From Mesorhizobium sp. WSM3862 (lineage in GTDB: Bacteria; Pseudomonadota; Alphaproteobacteria; Rhizobiales; Rhizobiaceae), in assembly GCF_002294985.1 (NCBI RefSeq), contig NZ_NSGE01000014.1, forward strand, positions 1 through 64,000: a stretch of 64,000 nucleotides of DNA, given 5' to 3'. How positions within the stretch are numbered: position 1 is the first letter of the stretch; each line of letters starts with the position of its first letter. Positions 8,537 through 16,899 of this stretch are shown here, piece after piece. A program made the position numbers and the translations under genes. The notes under the pieces are model-generated. The model did no database searches. It had not been told where the DNA came from and saw only the letters and a program-made list of their open reading frames with translations.

Positions 8537-9028
8537 GTGGCGAGGAGTAATCGGAATGCAAAGCGCGTGAAGCGGCCGGATTTCATGGCTTTGGCGCTCA
8601 AGGAAGCCGAAGCGGCCGCAAGCCGGGGCGAAGTGCCGGTCGGCGCGGTGATCGCCAACGGCAACATTGTCGTGGCCAAGGCCGGCAACCGCACGCGCGA
8701 GCTGGCCGATCCGACTGCGCATGCCGAGATGCTGGCGATCCGCGAAGCCTGCCGGCAACTCGCCAGCGAGCGGCTTACCGGTCACGATCTCTATGTGACG
8801 CTCGAGCCCTGCGCCATGTGCGCCGGCGCCATTTCGTTCGCGAGACTCCGCCGGCTCTATTTCGGCGCGGCCGACGAGAAGGGCGGCGCGGTGGTCAACG
8901 GCGTGCGCTTCTTCGCCTCGCCCACCTGCCACCACGCGCCGGACGTCTATTCCGGCTTGGGCGAAAGCGAAGCGGCCCTCATCCTGAAGGAGTTCTTTCG
9001 CGAGAGGCGGAATGGCAGTGAATGGTGA
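8537..9028 (+). CDS. tadA: tRNA-specific adenosine deaminase TadA
   Basis: 163 residues from the GTG at 8537; the ATG at 8585 (MALALKEAEAAA) or the GTG at 8567 are alternative starts nearer the usual TadA N-terminus. Zinc-binding and catalytic motifs are intact: HAE at residues 62-64 (His ligand and proton-shuttle Glu) and PCAMC at 91-95 (two Cys ligands). It deaminates A34 to inosine in tRNA-Arg(ACG), an essential cytoplasmic reaction needed to read CGN codons. It stands alone, divergent from the rRNA-modification genes. Confidence 0.93.
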   Translation: MARSNRNAKRVKRPDFMALALKEAEAAASRGEVPVGAVIANGNIVVAKAGNRTRELADPTAHAEMLAIREACRQLASERLTGHDLYVTLEPCAMCAGAISFARLRRLYFGAADEKGGAVVNGVRFFASPTCHHAPDVYSGLGESEAALILKEFFRERRNGSEW

Positions 9029-9088
9029 ATGGTTGACGCAAGCAGTGAGTAGCAAAGAAGCAGGTCGTGAGTAGTGAGCAACAGAGAC

Positions 9089-9123
9089 CTATTCGCTATT
9101 CGCTATTCGCTATTCGCTATTCG
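9089..9123. repeat. Tandem heptamer repeat (5 x CTATTCG)
   Basis: Five exact copies of CTATTCG run back to back between the convergent ends of tadA and the lipoprotein gene. Just before them (9040-9080) are looser repeats of GTGAGTAG/GAATGGT type. The array is short, has no spacers, and would be prone to slippage. No function is evident. Confidence 0.9.
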
Positions 9124-9127
9124 CCAC

Positions 9128-9805
9128 TTACAGCCCCAGCCAGTCGAACCAGCCGCCGCCCTTCTTGCCTTCCGCCTGCGCCTTGAGCCGGCGCTCCTTC
9201 TTGTACTCGTCCTCGCCGAGCTCGTTTTGCGGCGCGGTGTCGGCGGCCTGACGATAGGCAAGCGGCGGCTCGCTCAAATACTTGCGGACATTGGGATTGC
9301 CCTGCTTCTGCTCCGCTAGGCGGCGCTGGATCTCGGCGGTTCGGGTCGCGCTGGAATCGTCCGGCGACCAGCGCGGCGGATGGCTGGATGCAGAATCGGC
9401 CAAAGCCTTCTTCACCGCCACCGGGTCGGTCTGAACGTCCTCGACCGCTTCCGGCTGGTAGTTCGGGTCGTTCTGGTGGGCGGTCGCGTCGGCGCGAATG
9501 CGGGCGCGGCGCGCCTCGGGCGATTCGGGCCAGTCGGCGCTCGCCGTCTGGATGCTTTGCTGCGGTGGCGGCAGAGTTTCCTTCTGTCCCGGCGCGGGCT
9601 TCACCAGGTCCGGGCGCGGCTTATAGTCGATAGGATCGCGGCGCTTCGGCGTGATCGCGACGGCGCCCGAAACGTCGTCGGCGAGTTGCTCGGCGGCGGT
9701 CTTGTCGGTTCCGTAGGTCGGAGAGCCGACGCAGCCCGACATGGCTATGGCCGATGCCACAAGCGGCGCCAGCAGCGCGGCGCGCGCAAACGTTCTTTCG
9801 GTCAT
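9128..9805 (-). CDS. Hypothetical lipoprotein, proline/charged-rich
   Basis: 225 residues from the ATG at 9805; a GTG at 9820 would add five. The N-terminus is a lipoprotein signal peptide (RAALLAPLVASAIAMSGC) with lipobox MSGC, so the protein is likely anchored to a membrane in the cell envelope. The rest is hydrophilic, rich in Pro, Ala, Gln and charged residues, and ends with a short aromatic tail (GGWFDWLGL). I recognise no domain. It shares direction with ileS but about 250 bp separate its start from the ileS stop. Confidence 0.75.
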   Translation of the reverse strand: MTERTFARAALLAPLVASAIAMSGCVGSPTYGTDKTAAEQLADDVSGAVAITPKRRDPIDYKPRPDLVKPAPGQKETLPPPQQSIQTASADWPESPEARRARIRADATAHQNDPNYQPEAVEDVQTDPVAVKKALADSASSHPPRWSPDDSSATRTAEIQRRLAEQKQGNPNVRKYLSEPPLAYRQAADTAPQNELGEDEYKKERRLKAQAEGKKGGGWFDWLGL

Positions 9806-10017
9806 GCCAAAAAGTCCCACTTTAAAGCCTTTCGGTCGCCACCGGCCACAGGGGCGCGGTCCCCTTCTTCCCCGCGTTTGCGATGGAAATCCGGCGACAA
9901 TTTGTCTGCCGGAGTGTCGCGTGTTTACCTCAACCGCTTGTCAAGGGCAACGCGCGGGCGAATTTGCGCCGCCCGGCGTGGCACTTTTGCACTTATTTGA
10001 TGGGTGCAAATCGCTAG

Positions 10018-10042
10018 CCCAAAACCGCTGCACACTTTTGGG
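10018..10042 (-). repeat. Conserved post-stop hairpin, copy 1 (3' of ileS)
   Basis: On the transcribed minus strand CCCAAAA and TTTTGGG pair around the 11-nt loop GTGTGCAGCGG. The hairpin starts exactly 10 nt after the ileS stop codon. A second copy at 43030-43054 keeps the loop, the stem position and the 10-nt spacing while changing stem bases compatibly. It has no U-tract, so it may be a 3'-end protecting or processing structure rather than a classical terminator. Confidence 0.7.
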
Positions 10043-10052
10043 CGGCATGCAC

Positions 10053-13037
10053 CTACAAACGCCCGAGCGCCCTCAGTTCACGCAGCACGGCAGCATCGCG
10101 GGCCGAGACATCGCGAAATTCCGGATCCTGCCCGACATCGGCCGTGTAGCGCCAGGAGCGCGCGCATTTGACCAGACCGCGATCCTCGGCCTTCTCGACG
10201 ACGACCGCGACGCCCTTGACGTCATCCAGCGTGAAAGCGCCTTGCGGCGCCTTGCCATGCCTGATGACCAGATCGCTGGTGATCGCCATCTCGGCCATGT
10301 CGACATCGGCGATGGCTGCTTCCAGCGCCGCATCGTCGATGGTGACCACCGGCACGGCTTCCAGCGAGGAGCCGATCAGTTTATCGGCGCGCGCGATCTC
10401 GAGCGCGCCGGTGACGACGCGGCGCACCTGCCGGACCTTGCGCCATTTCTCGGCCAGCGCCTCGTTCTTCCAGTTATCCGGAATGGCCGGGAACTGGTCG
10501 AGATGCACCGAGGCGGCTTCGGGGTGACGGTCGAGCCAGGCCTCTTCCATCGTGAAAGGCAGCATCGGTGCCAGCCACTTCACCAGGCATTCGAAGAGAT
10601 GGCGCACGACCTGCACTGCCGCCTTGCGGCGCAAGCTGGACGGCGCGTCGCAGTAGAGCGCGTCCTTGCGGATGTCGAAATAGAAGGCCGAAAGCTCCAC
10701 CACCATGAAGTCGAGCAGCGCGCGGGTGATGCGCTTGAACTCGAAGGCGTCGTAGCCCTGGCGCACCGCCTCGTCGAGTTCGGACAGCCGGTGCAGCATC
10801 AGCCGCTCCAGCTCCGGCATCTTGTCCAGCGGCACGTCCTCGCCGTCGTCATGGGCGAGCGTGCCCAGCATCCAGCGAATGGTGTTCCTCAGCTTGCGGT
10901 AGGCATCAATATTGGTCTGCAGCACGTTCTTGCCGAGCCGCTGGTCTTCCCAATAGTCGGTTGTCACCACCCAGAGCCGCAGGATATCGGCGCCGGACTG
11001 TTTTATCACGTCCTGCGGCACGACCGTGTTGCCGAGCGACTTCGACATCTTGCGGCCTTCCTCGTCCATGGTGAAGCCATGGGTGATGACCGTCTCGTAA
11101 GGCGCCCTGCCCCTCGTCCCGCAGCTTTCGAGCAGCGAGGAGTGGAACCAGCCGCGATGCTGGTCGGAGCCTTCGAGATAGACGTCGGCCGGCCATTTGA
11201 GGTCGGGCCGATCCTCAAGCGTGAAGACATGCGTCGAGCCGGAATCGAACCAGACGTCGAGGATGTCCGTCACCTGATGCCATTTCGAGGCGTCGTGGTT
11301 GCCGAGGAAGCGCTCCTTGGCGTCCGGCGCGAACCAGGCGTCGGCGCCCTCCTGCTCGAAGGCGTCCATGATGCGCTGGTTGACCGCCTCGTCCTTCAGC
11401 ACATTGCCGTCGGCATCGGCGAAGACGGCGATCGGCACGCCCCAGGCACGCTGGCGCGACAGAACCCAGTCGGGGCGCTCCTCGATCATGGCGCGGATGC
11501 GGTTCTGGCCGGCCGCCGGCACGAAGCGCGTGTCGTCGATCGCCTGCAGCGCGCGGCTGCGCAGCGTCGTGCCGTCGCCGAGGTCCTTGTCCATATAGAC
11601 GAACCATTGCGGCGTGTTGCGGAAGATGACGGGCTTCTTCGAGCGCCAGGAATGCGGATAGCTGTGCTTCAGCCGGCCGCGCGCGAACAGCGCGGTGCGC
11701 TTGATCAGCTCCTCGATCACCGCCTGGTTCGCGTTGCCCTTCTTGCCGTTGTCGTCGATGACGCGCGCGGGGCCGTCCTCGCGGTCCGGGCCGAAGCCCG
11801 GCGCGTCCTTGGTGAAGAAGCCGGCATCGTCGACCGGGAACGGGATCGAGGTGTCAACGCCGCGCTTGATGAGTTCGGCCACCGCATCCGTCCAGGCATC
11901 GAAGTCCTCGCGGCCGTGGCTGGGCGCGGTGTGCACGAAGCCGGTGCCGGCATCGTCGGTGACATGCTCGCCGGCAATCATCGGCACGGGGAACTCGTAG
12001 CCGCCGCCCAGTCCTCTGAAAGGATGCGAAAGCGTAAGACTTGCAAGCTGTTCAGGGGAGACGTTGTGAAGCCGGTTCAAGGTGACCTTGGCTTTGGAAG
12101 CGGCGTCCTCCGCCAGCGCGTCGGCGAAGATCAGCTTCTCGCCGGGCTGCGGCCCGAAGCTGTTCTCGGCCGCGGTCACTTCGTAGAGGCCATAGGCGAC
12201 GCGCGGCGAAAAGCTGACAGCGCGATTGCCGGGCAGCGTCCAGGGCGTCGTCGTCCAGATGACGACATGCGCCTCCAGCAGGTCGAGTGCCGTCCCATTC
12301 AGCGCCGGCGCGGCATCGGCGGCGTCGACCGGCCGGGCAAGGCTCGCCACCGGGAACTTCGCCCAGATCGTGTCGCTCTCATAGTCCTGGTATTCGACCT
12401 CGGCCTCGGCGAGCGCGGTGCGCTCGACCACGCTCCACATCACCGGCTTCGAGCCGCGATAGAGCTGGCCGGACATGGCGAATTTCAAAAGCTCGCCGGC
12501 GATCCGCGCCTCGGCGTGATAGGCCATGGTCGTATAGGGATTGTCGAAATCGCCGATGACGCCCAGCCGCTGGAACTCGTCGCCCTGCACCTTGATCCAA
12601 TGGGCGGCGAAATCGCGGCATTCCCTGCGGAACTCGTTGACCGGCACCTCGTCCTTGTTCTTGCCCTTGGCCCGGTACTGTTCCTCGATCTTCCACTCGA
12701 TCGGCAGGCCATGGCAGTCCCAGCCAGGCACGTAATTGGCGTCGTAGCCGCGCATCTGGAAGGAGCGGTTGATGACGTCCTTGAGGATCTTGTTCAGGGC
12801 GTGGCCGATATGGATGTTGCCATTGGCATAGGGCGGCCCGTCATGCAGCACGAATTTCTCTCGGCCGGCGGCTTCATCGCGCAGCTTGCGGTAAAGCTCC
12901 ATGTCCTGCCAGCGCCTGACCAGGCCGGGCTCCTTCTCGGGCAGGCCGGCGCGCATCGGGAAATTGGTCTGCGGCAGGTAAAGCGTTTTGGAATAGTCGA
13001 TGGTTTCAGCAGTATCGGTCACGGGGGTGTCGGTCAT
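10053..13037 (-). CDS. ileS: Isoleucine--tRNA ligase
   Basis: 994 residues from the ATG at 13037 (MTDTPVTDTAETIDYSKTLY). This class I synthetase has its HIGH motif at residues 76-79 (GNIHIGHALNK) and KMSKS near residue 660 (GRKMSKSLGN). An editing domain lies between them and an anticodon-binding domain follows. It charges tRNA-Ile with isoleucine in the cytoplasm. The length is at the upper end for bacterial IleS and typical for Rhizobiales. The C-terminus ends without the cysteine-rich zinc finger seen in many bacterial IleS, as is usual in alphaproteobacteria. The gene stands alone; lspA, its neighbour in many bacteria, is not here. Confidence 0.97.
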   Translation of the reverse strand: MTDTPVTDTAETIDYSKTLYLPQTNFPMRAGLPEKEPGLVRRWQDMELYRKLRDEAAGREKFVLHDGPPYANGNIHIGHALNKILKDVINRSFQMRGYDANYVPGWDCHGLPIEWKIEEQYRAKGKNKDEVPVNEFRRECRDFAAHWIKVQGDEFQRLGVIGDFDNPYTTMAYHAEARIAGELLKFAMSGQLYRGSKPVMWSVVERTALAEAEVEYQDYESDTIWAKFPVASLARPVDAADAAPALNGTALDLLEAHVVIWTTTPWTLPGNRAVSFSPRVAYGLYEVTAAENSFGPQPGEKLIFADALAEDAASKAKVTLNRLHNVSPEQLASLTLSHPFRGLGGGYEFPVPMIAGEHVTDDAGTGFVHTAPSHGREDFDAWTDAVAELIKRGVDTSIPFPVDDAGFFTKDAPGFGPDREDGPARVIDDNGKKGNANQAVIEELIKRTALFARGRLKHSYPHSWRSKKPVIFRNTPQWFVYMDKDLGDGTTLRSRALQAIDDTRFVPAAGQNRIRAMIEERPDWVLSRQRAWGVPIAVFADADGNVLKDEAVNQRIMDAFEQEGADAWFAPDAKERFLGNHDASKWHQVTDILDVWFDSGSTHVFTLEDRPDLKWPADVYLEGSDQHRGWFHSSLLESCGTRGRAPYETVITHGFTMDEEGRKMSKSLGNTVVPQDVIKQSGADILRLWVVTTDYWEDQRLGKNVLQTNIDAYRKLRNTIRWMLGTLAHDDGEDVPLDKMPELERLMLHRLSELDEAVRQGYDAFEFKRITRALLDFMVVELSAFYFDIRKDALYCDAPSSLRRKAAVQVVRHLFECLVKWLAPMLPFTMEEAWLDRHPEAASVHLDQFPAIPDNWKNEALAEKWRKVRQVRRVVTGALEIARADKLIGSSLEAVPVVTIDDAALEAAIADVDMAEMAITSDLVIRHGKAPQGAFTLDDVKGVAVVVEKAEDRGLVKCARSWRYTADVGQDPEFRDVSARDAAVLRELRALGRL

Positions 13038-13289
13038 TGGTCTGCCATGTGCATTGCCCGTTGGCAAAATAGCTCGGGCGTTGAACTATCATGATCTGGA
13101 AAAAGCGCGAGGGGGCCGCGCGCAAAAGTCCCGGCGGCTCCGGCGGCGCTCAGGCCACCCGGAACACCGGGCCCGTAATTCGTATCGCGATCGCAAAAAG
13201 GCGCGAAAAGCTCGTCATGGCGTGGCTTTTAGCGGATGCCGCGGCAGGAATAAAGCGCGGATTTCAAGCCAAAGCGCCTGTATTTTGAC

Positions 13290-14087
13290 TTACATCGAGA
13301 AATTGAAACGGTAGGTGGTCGACACGCCAACGGTCCACTGATCGCGGTCGCCGCGCTCCTTGACCAGACTGGAATCGGCCGCCGGCCCCATCAGGCGGGA
13401 ATATTCGGTGAAGACGCTGGCCGTCATCGGCTCGGTCACTTTCCAGGTGATCGCGCCGCCGAGCCCGGTCGACTTCAGCCCGCCGCCCGGATGGTATTCG
13501 CTGAGGCCCGAGTCCGCAGCTTCCGTGGCGTTGACGCCGTAATAGGCGTCGAAATAGCCGGCCGAGGCGAAGGAGACACGGGGGCCGCCGGATATGCGGA
13601 CGGTCGGGGTGACGTCGTAGAAGGCGTCGGCCGCGATGTCGGCGACGAAACCGTTGTGGGAGCGGATGCCGTGTCTGAGCTCCGCCCGGGCCCGCACCCA
13701 ATCCAGCGGATAGAATTCGAAGAAGCCGCCGACCTCGCCGCCCCAGCGCACCGGATCAAGGCCTTGCAATTCGTCCTTGCTGGAACGCGAGAACAGGAAC
13801 TTGCCGGTCAAGCCGGCGCGCACGCTGCCGTCGTCGATCAGCGCCAGCGAGATGTTGTCGTTGCGCGAGGTGAAACGCGCCTCCGGCCCTGCCTTGCCGA
13901 GCGAGATGATGGGCTGGGCGCTCAGCATATATTTCTTGCCGCCCTCGAAATTCGGGGCAACGAGACCGGTGGCGCCGAGCGTCAGGTACCAGTCGCCGGA
14001 AATCCAGCTCCCCTCGTCGGCCTGGGCACAGGTGACGGCCATCAGGCCAGAGGCGAGAACCAGCGGAATCGTCCCGACAATACGCAT
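13290..14087 (-). CDS. MipA/OmpV family outer-membrane protein
   Basis: 265 residues from the ATG at 14087 with AAGGGT upstream. A signal peptide (MRIVGTIPLVLASGLMAVTC, cleaved about AQA-DE) leads into a beta-barrel pattern of alternating hydrophobic residues. The protein ends in aromatic TYRFNFSM, near a C-terminal barrel signature. Motifs such as WYLTLGATGLVAPNFEGG and the evenly spaced barrel strands fit MipA/OmpV (MltA-interacting protein family). It would be an outer-membrane channel or scaffold. About 250 bp of apparently empty sequence separates it from ileS. Confidence 0.85.
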   Translation of the reverse strand: MRIVGTIPLVLASGLMAVTCAQADEGSWISGDWYLTLGATGLVAPNFEGGKKYMLSAQPIISLGKAGPEARFTSRNDNISLALIDDGSVRAGLTGKFLFSRSSKDELQGLDPVRWGGEVGGFFEFYPLDWVRARAELRHGIRSHNGFVADIAADAFYDVTPTVRISGGPRVSFASAGYFDAYYGVNATEAADSGLSEYHPGGGLKSTGLGGAITWKVTEPMTASVFTEYSRLMGPAADSSLVKERGDRDQWTVGVSTTYRFNFSM

Positions 14088-14222
14088 CGTCAACCCTTAC
14101 GCGAAACAGGCCGGCAGGAACACCGGGCAGCGCAGAAGGCATGGCGTCAGTGCGGTAAATTTTGACTTAAGATCCGTAACAGAGACGGCGCGGACCGCCA
14201 GCATGGAGATCGGCCGCCCGGC

Positions 14223-14435
14223 TTAGCTGCCGCGCGGCGCGTGCGACATGTCCAGCAGCTTGGCCACGGCCTTCGAGCCCTTCCCCGCGACGCGTGCCGA
14301 TCCGTCGTCACCCACCTCAACGGTGGCGCCGCTGGAGAAGCTAAGCGACCAACCATCACCTTTGGCGTTGCGGCGACGGTCGGTGAGCTCGATGCCGGCA
14401 GCCGTGACCAGCGCGACGATCCGGTCGGCGTCCAT
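14223..14435 (-). CDS. Small conserved hypothetical protein (70 aa)
   Basis: 70 residues from the ATG at 14435, chosen because a strong Shine-Dalgarno (GGAGGA) sits 5-10 nt upstream. It has no signal peptide or membrane segment. The sequence reads as a helix (DADRIVALVTAAGIELTD) followed by a small beta-rich part (WSLSFSSGATVEVGDDGSAR). I do not recognise a named family. It lies 23 nt downstream of the phosphoesterase gene on the same strand and may be cotranscribed with it. Confidence 0.65.
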   Translation of the reverse strand: MDADRIVALVTAAGIELTDRRRNAKGDGWSLSFSSGATVEVGDDGSARVAGKGSKAVAKLLDMSHAPRGS

Positions 14436-14458
14436 GTTGGTCCTCCGAAAACGCGCCC

Positions 14459-16009
14459 TCAATTCAGGTCGAGCCCGCCGGAAAGATCGCCGAGCGGCGG
14501 CTCGCCATGCGCGGCCACGGCCTTGTCGCGAACCACGATGCCGTGCAGGACCGGCAATTCGAAACGCTCGGTGATGAAGCGCAGGATCGACGTCGTGTCG
14601 TAAGGGGTATGATCGACATAGCCGCGCTTGGCGAAAGGCGAAATGATGATCGCGGGAATGCGCGTGCCCGGTCCCCAGCGGTCGCCCTTGGGCGGTGCGA
14701 CGTGATCCCAGATGCCGCCGTTCTCATCATAGGTGACGACGACCAGCATGTGCGGCCATTGCGGGCTCTTTTCCAGATGAGCCACGACGTCGGCGATATG
14801 GCGGTCGCCGGCCTGGATGTCGGCATAGCCGGAGTGCTCGTTGAGATTGCCCTGCGGCTTATAGAAAGAGACCTGCGGCAGGGCGCCGTCGTCGATGGCC
14901 TGGATGAAGCTCGCGCCAGCCAACCCGGCGTCGCGCAGATGTTCGCGCCTGGCCTCGGTGCCCGGAGCGTAATTGGCGTAATAGTTGAACGGCTGATGAT
15001 GATATTGGAAGTTCGGGATCGGTGTTTTGTTGCCGTGGTCGAGCGTGTACTGCCAGGCTCCGGAATACCACGCCCAGTTTATGTGCTTGAGGCTGAGCAT
15101 GTCGCCGATGGTCGGTTCCGTCTGCGGCGGCAGCGTGGTGGGCTTGGTAGGATCCGCGAGCAGCCGATCGCCGCCGGGCGCCGGATCGTTGCCGCTCGGC
15201 TGGTATGGCGGCTGCATGGTGTTCACCGCGTAGAAATCCGGCGTCAGGTTGCCGTCGGAGACGAATTTCGGGATCCCGTCGCGCGCCGATTTCGGCGAAT
15301 TGTCGGCGATCTTCAGCGCTGTGCCGCTAGCGTCCGTCACCGCGATCGACGGCTTGGCCGGGCTCTTGTCGGCATTCGCGTAGTACGGCGCGCAGGCGCA
15401 GATCAGCCACTGGTGATTGAAGAAGGAGCCGCCGAAGCCGCCCATGAAGAAATGGTCAGCGAGCACGTATTTTTGCGCAATGGCCCACATATCGGTCTTG
15501 GAGGCGTCCCAGTTGCTCATCGGCATGGCGCCTGAATCGGCCCAGGCGACGAACATGTCGTTCTTGCCACCGTTGATCTGCATCTGGTTCTGGTAAAAGC
15601 GATGCCACAGATCATGCGTCACGACGCTGAGCGGCACGTTGAACCCTTTTGGGTCGTTCACCGTGAACGGTTCGTTCGGAAGGTGCTCGGTCATTGCCTG
15701 CGTCACCGGCGGCGTGACGCCCTTGGCGGTCAGCCCGTCCCAGACCGGCGGCAGCTCTGACAGGACCGAGCCGTCACGGTCGCGCTGCTGCAAGCTTTCC
15801 TTGCTCGCCTTGTCGATGCCCTCGGCACCCGGAAAATGGCCATAGAGATTATCGAAGGCGCGGTTCTCGGCGAAGATGACGACCACCGTCTCTATCTTGG
15901 CGATGCCGTCCGGCGGATCGCGGGGCTGCGCCGCGAAGGCGGGAGGCGAAGCGACAGTGGACAGGGCGAGAGCCGAGGAAAACAGGGCGAGCCCATAGGA
16001 TCGCTTCAT
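14459..16009 (-). CDS. Phosphoesterase family protein (phospholipase C / acid phosphatase AcpA type), exported
   Basis: 516 residues from the ATG at 16009, with GGAGGT upstream. The signal peptide (MKRSYGLALFSSALALSTVA, cleavage about AFA-AQ) marks it as periplasmic or secreted. The phosphoesterase domain starts with IETVVVIFAENRAFDNLYGH, which carries the metal-binding Glu-Asn pair typical of bacterial phospholipase C and AcpA enzymes. Later motifs VVTYDENGGIWDHVAPP and GPGTRIPAIIISPFAKRGYV are also hallmarks. It should hydrolyse phosphomonoesters or phosphodiesters, possibly phospholipids, outside the cytoplasm. Substrate preference cannot be decided. Confidence 0.9.
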   Translation of the reverse strand: MKRSYGLALFSSALALSTVASPPAFAAQPRDPPDGIAKIETVVVIFAENRAFDNLYGHFPGAEGIDKASKESLQQRDRDGSVLSELPPVWDGLTAKGVTPPVTQAMTEHLPNEPFTVNDPKGFNVPLSVVTHDLWHRFYQNQMQINGGKNDMFVAWADSGAMPMSNWDASKTDMWAIAQKYVLADHFFMGGFGGSFFNHQWLICACAPYYANADKSPAKPSIAVTDASGTALKIADNSPKSARDGIPKFVSDGNLTPDFYAVNTMQPPYQPSGNDPAPGGDRLLADPTKPTTLPPQTEPTIGDMLSLKHINWAWYSGAWQYTLDHGNKTPIPNFQYHHQPFNYYANYAPGTEARREHLRDAGLAGASFIQAIDDGALPQVSFYKPQGNLNEHSGYADIQAGDRHIADVVAHLEKSPQWPHMLVVVTYDENGGIWDHVAPPKGDRWGPGTRIPAIIISPFAKRGYVDHTPYDTTSILRFITERFELPVLHGIVVRDKAVAAHGEPPLGDLSGGLDLN

Positions 16010-16152
16010 CGCCGTACCTCCATTGCGCAAAGTCAAATGACACCAGCTTCGGTGCATCTTGGCAATAGCCACCGCGCTGGACGGGTGATCACATCGGGAT
16101 TACCTTCCTTCAACCGCAGGATGCGCGGCGAACTCTGCAGGGAGACGAAGCC

Positions 16153-16707
16153 ATGAGCTTGCAAGGCAATACCCTGGAAGACGCGATCGGACGCACGCGC
16201 GACAAATGGGGATGGTTCGTGGCGCTCGGCGTGCTGCTGCTGATTTTCGGCGGCATCGCCTTCGGCAATCTCTTCATCGCCACCGTCGCTTCGGTCTATG
16301 TCGTCGGCTGGCTGATGCTGATGGCGGGCGTCATCGAGATCATCCATGCTTTCGGCGTCAAGACCTGGGGGCGCTTCTTCTACTGGTTGCTCAGCGGCCT
16401 GCTCTATGCCGTCGCCGGCTTTTTCGCCTTCTACAACCCGCTTCTCGCCTCGGCAGTGCTGACGTTTCTGCTCGCCGTCGCGCTCATTGCTTCCGGGCTG
16501 CTGAGGGCCTGGGTCGCCTGGAACCACCGGCCGCAGCAAGGCTGGGGATGGCTGCTGGCAGCCGCGATCATCACCATCCTGCTTGGCCTGATCATCGCCA
16601 TGGGCTGGCCGGTCAACAGCCTGTGGGTGCTCGGCATGTTCCTGGCCGTCGACCTGATCTTCCAAGGCTGGAGTTTCATTGCCACCGGGCTGGCGCTCAA
16701 GCGGTAG
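16153..16707 (+). CDS. HdeD family acid-resistance-like membrane protein (DUF308)
   Basis: 184 residues from the ATG at 16153, preceded by GGGAGA. Six hydrophobic segments of about 20 residues (for example WGWFVALGVLLLIFGGIAFG and ASAVLTFLLAVALIASGLL) with short loops match the HdeD/DUF308 fold of inner-membrane proteins. HdeD in E. coli is tied to acid resistance at high cell density; the rhizobial homologues have no proven role. It is a single gene diverging from the phosphoesterase. Confidence 0.87.
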   Translation: MSLQGNTLEDAIGRTRDKWGWFVALGVLLLIFGGIAFGNLFIATVASVYVVGWLMLMAGVIEIIHAFGVKTWGRFFYWLLSGLLYAVAGFFAFYNPLLASAVLTFLLAVALIASGLLRAWVAWNHRPQQGWGWLLAAAIITILLGLIIAMGWPVNSLWVLGMFLAVDLIFQGWSFIATGLALKR

Positions 16708-16746
16708 GGTACTCGACCTTCGCGATCGGCCGAAGCCTGCCCAACA

Positions 16747-16804
16747 TCGTCATCCCAGGGCGAAGCAGGAGCGAAGCTCCGTCGCGAAGACCCTGGGATG
16801 ACGA
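16747..16804. repeat. Palindromic repeat element, family C, short copy
   Basis: Perfect 14-bp inverted arms TCGTCATCCCAGGG (16747-16760) and CCCTGGGATGACGA (16791-16804) flank a GC-rich 30-bp centre. It lies in the gap between the convergent hdeD-like and ribF genes. The outer arms resemble those of the element at 55843-56003. The stem could end transcripts from both sides, though no U-tract follows. Confidence 0.8.
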
Positions 16805-16899
16805 CATGAGAGGGCGTTTCGCCAATCGCCAAGGTTTGCAATCTGCTAGCCGGACGCAGGCGCTTTGAGGCTTCTCTTCGCCACCGCGCCTGCCAGACC

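Noticed and set aside
9089..9123. Heptamer array considered as CRISPR or iteron origin
   Set aside because: There are no spacers, the unit is only 7 nt, and there is no replication gene nearby.
9741..13094. 1117-codon open frame on the plus strand opposite ileS
   Set aside because: It is antisense to a full, well-conserved ileS; the translation is Arg/His/Gly-rich with no family features. GC-rich codon use creates such mirror frames.
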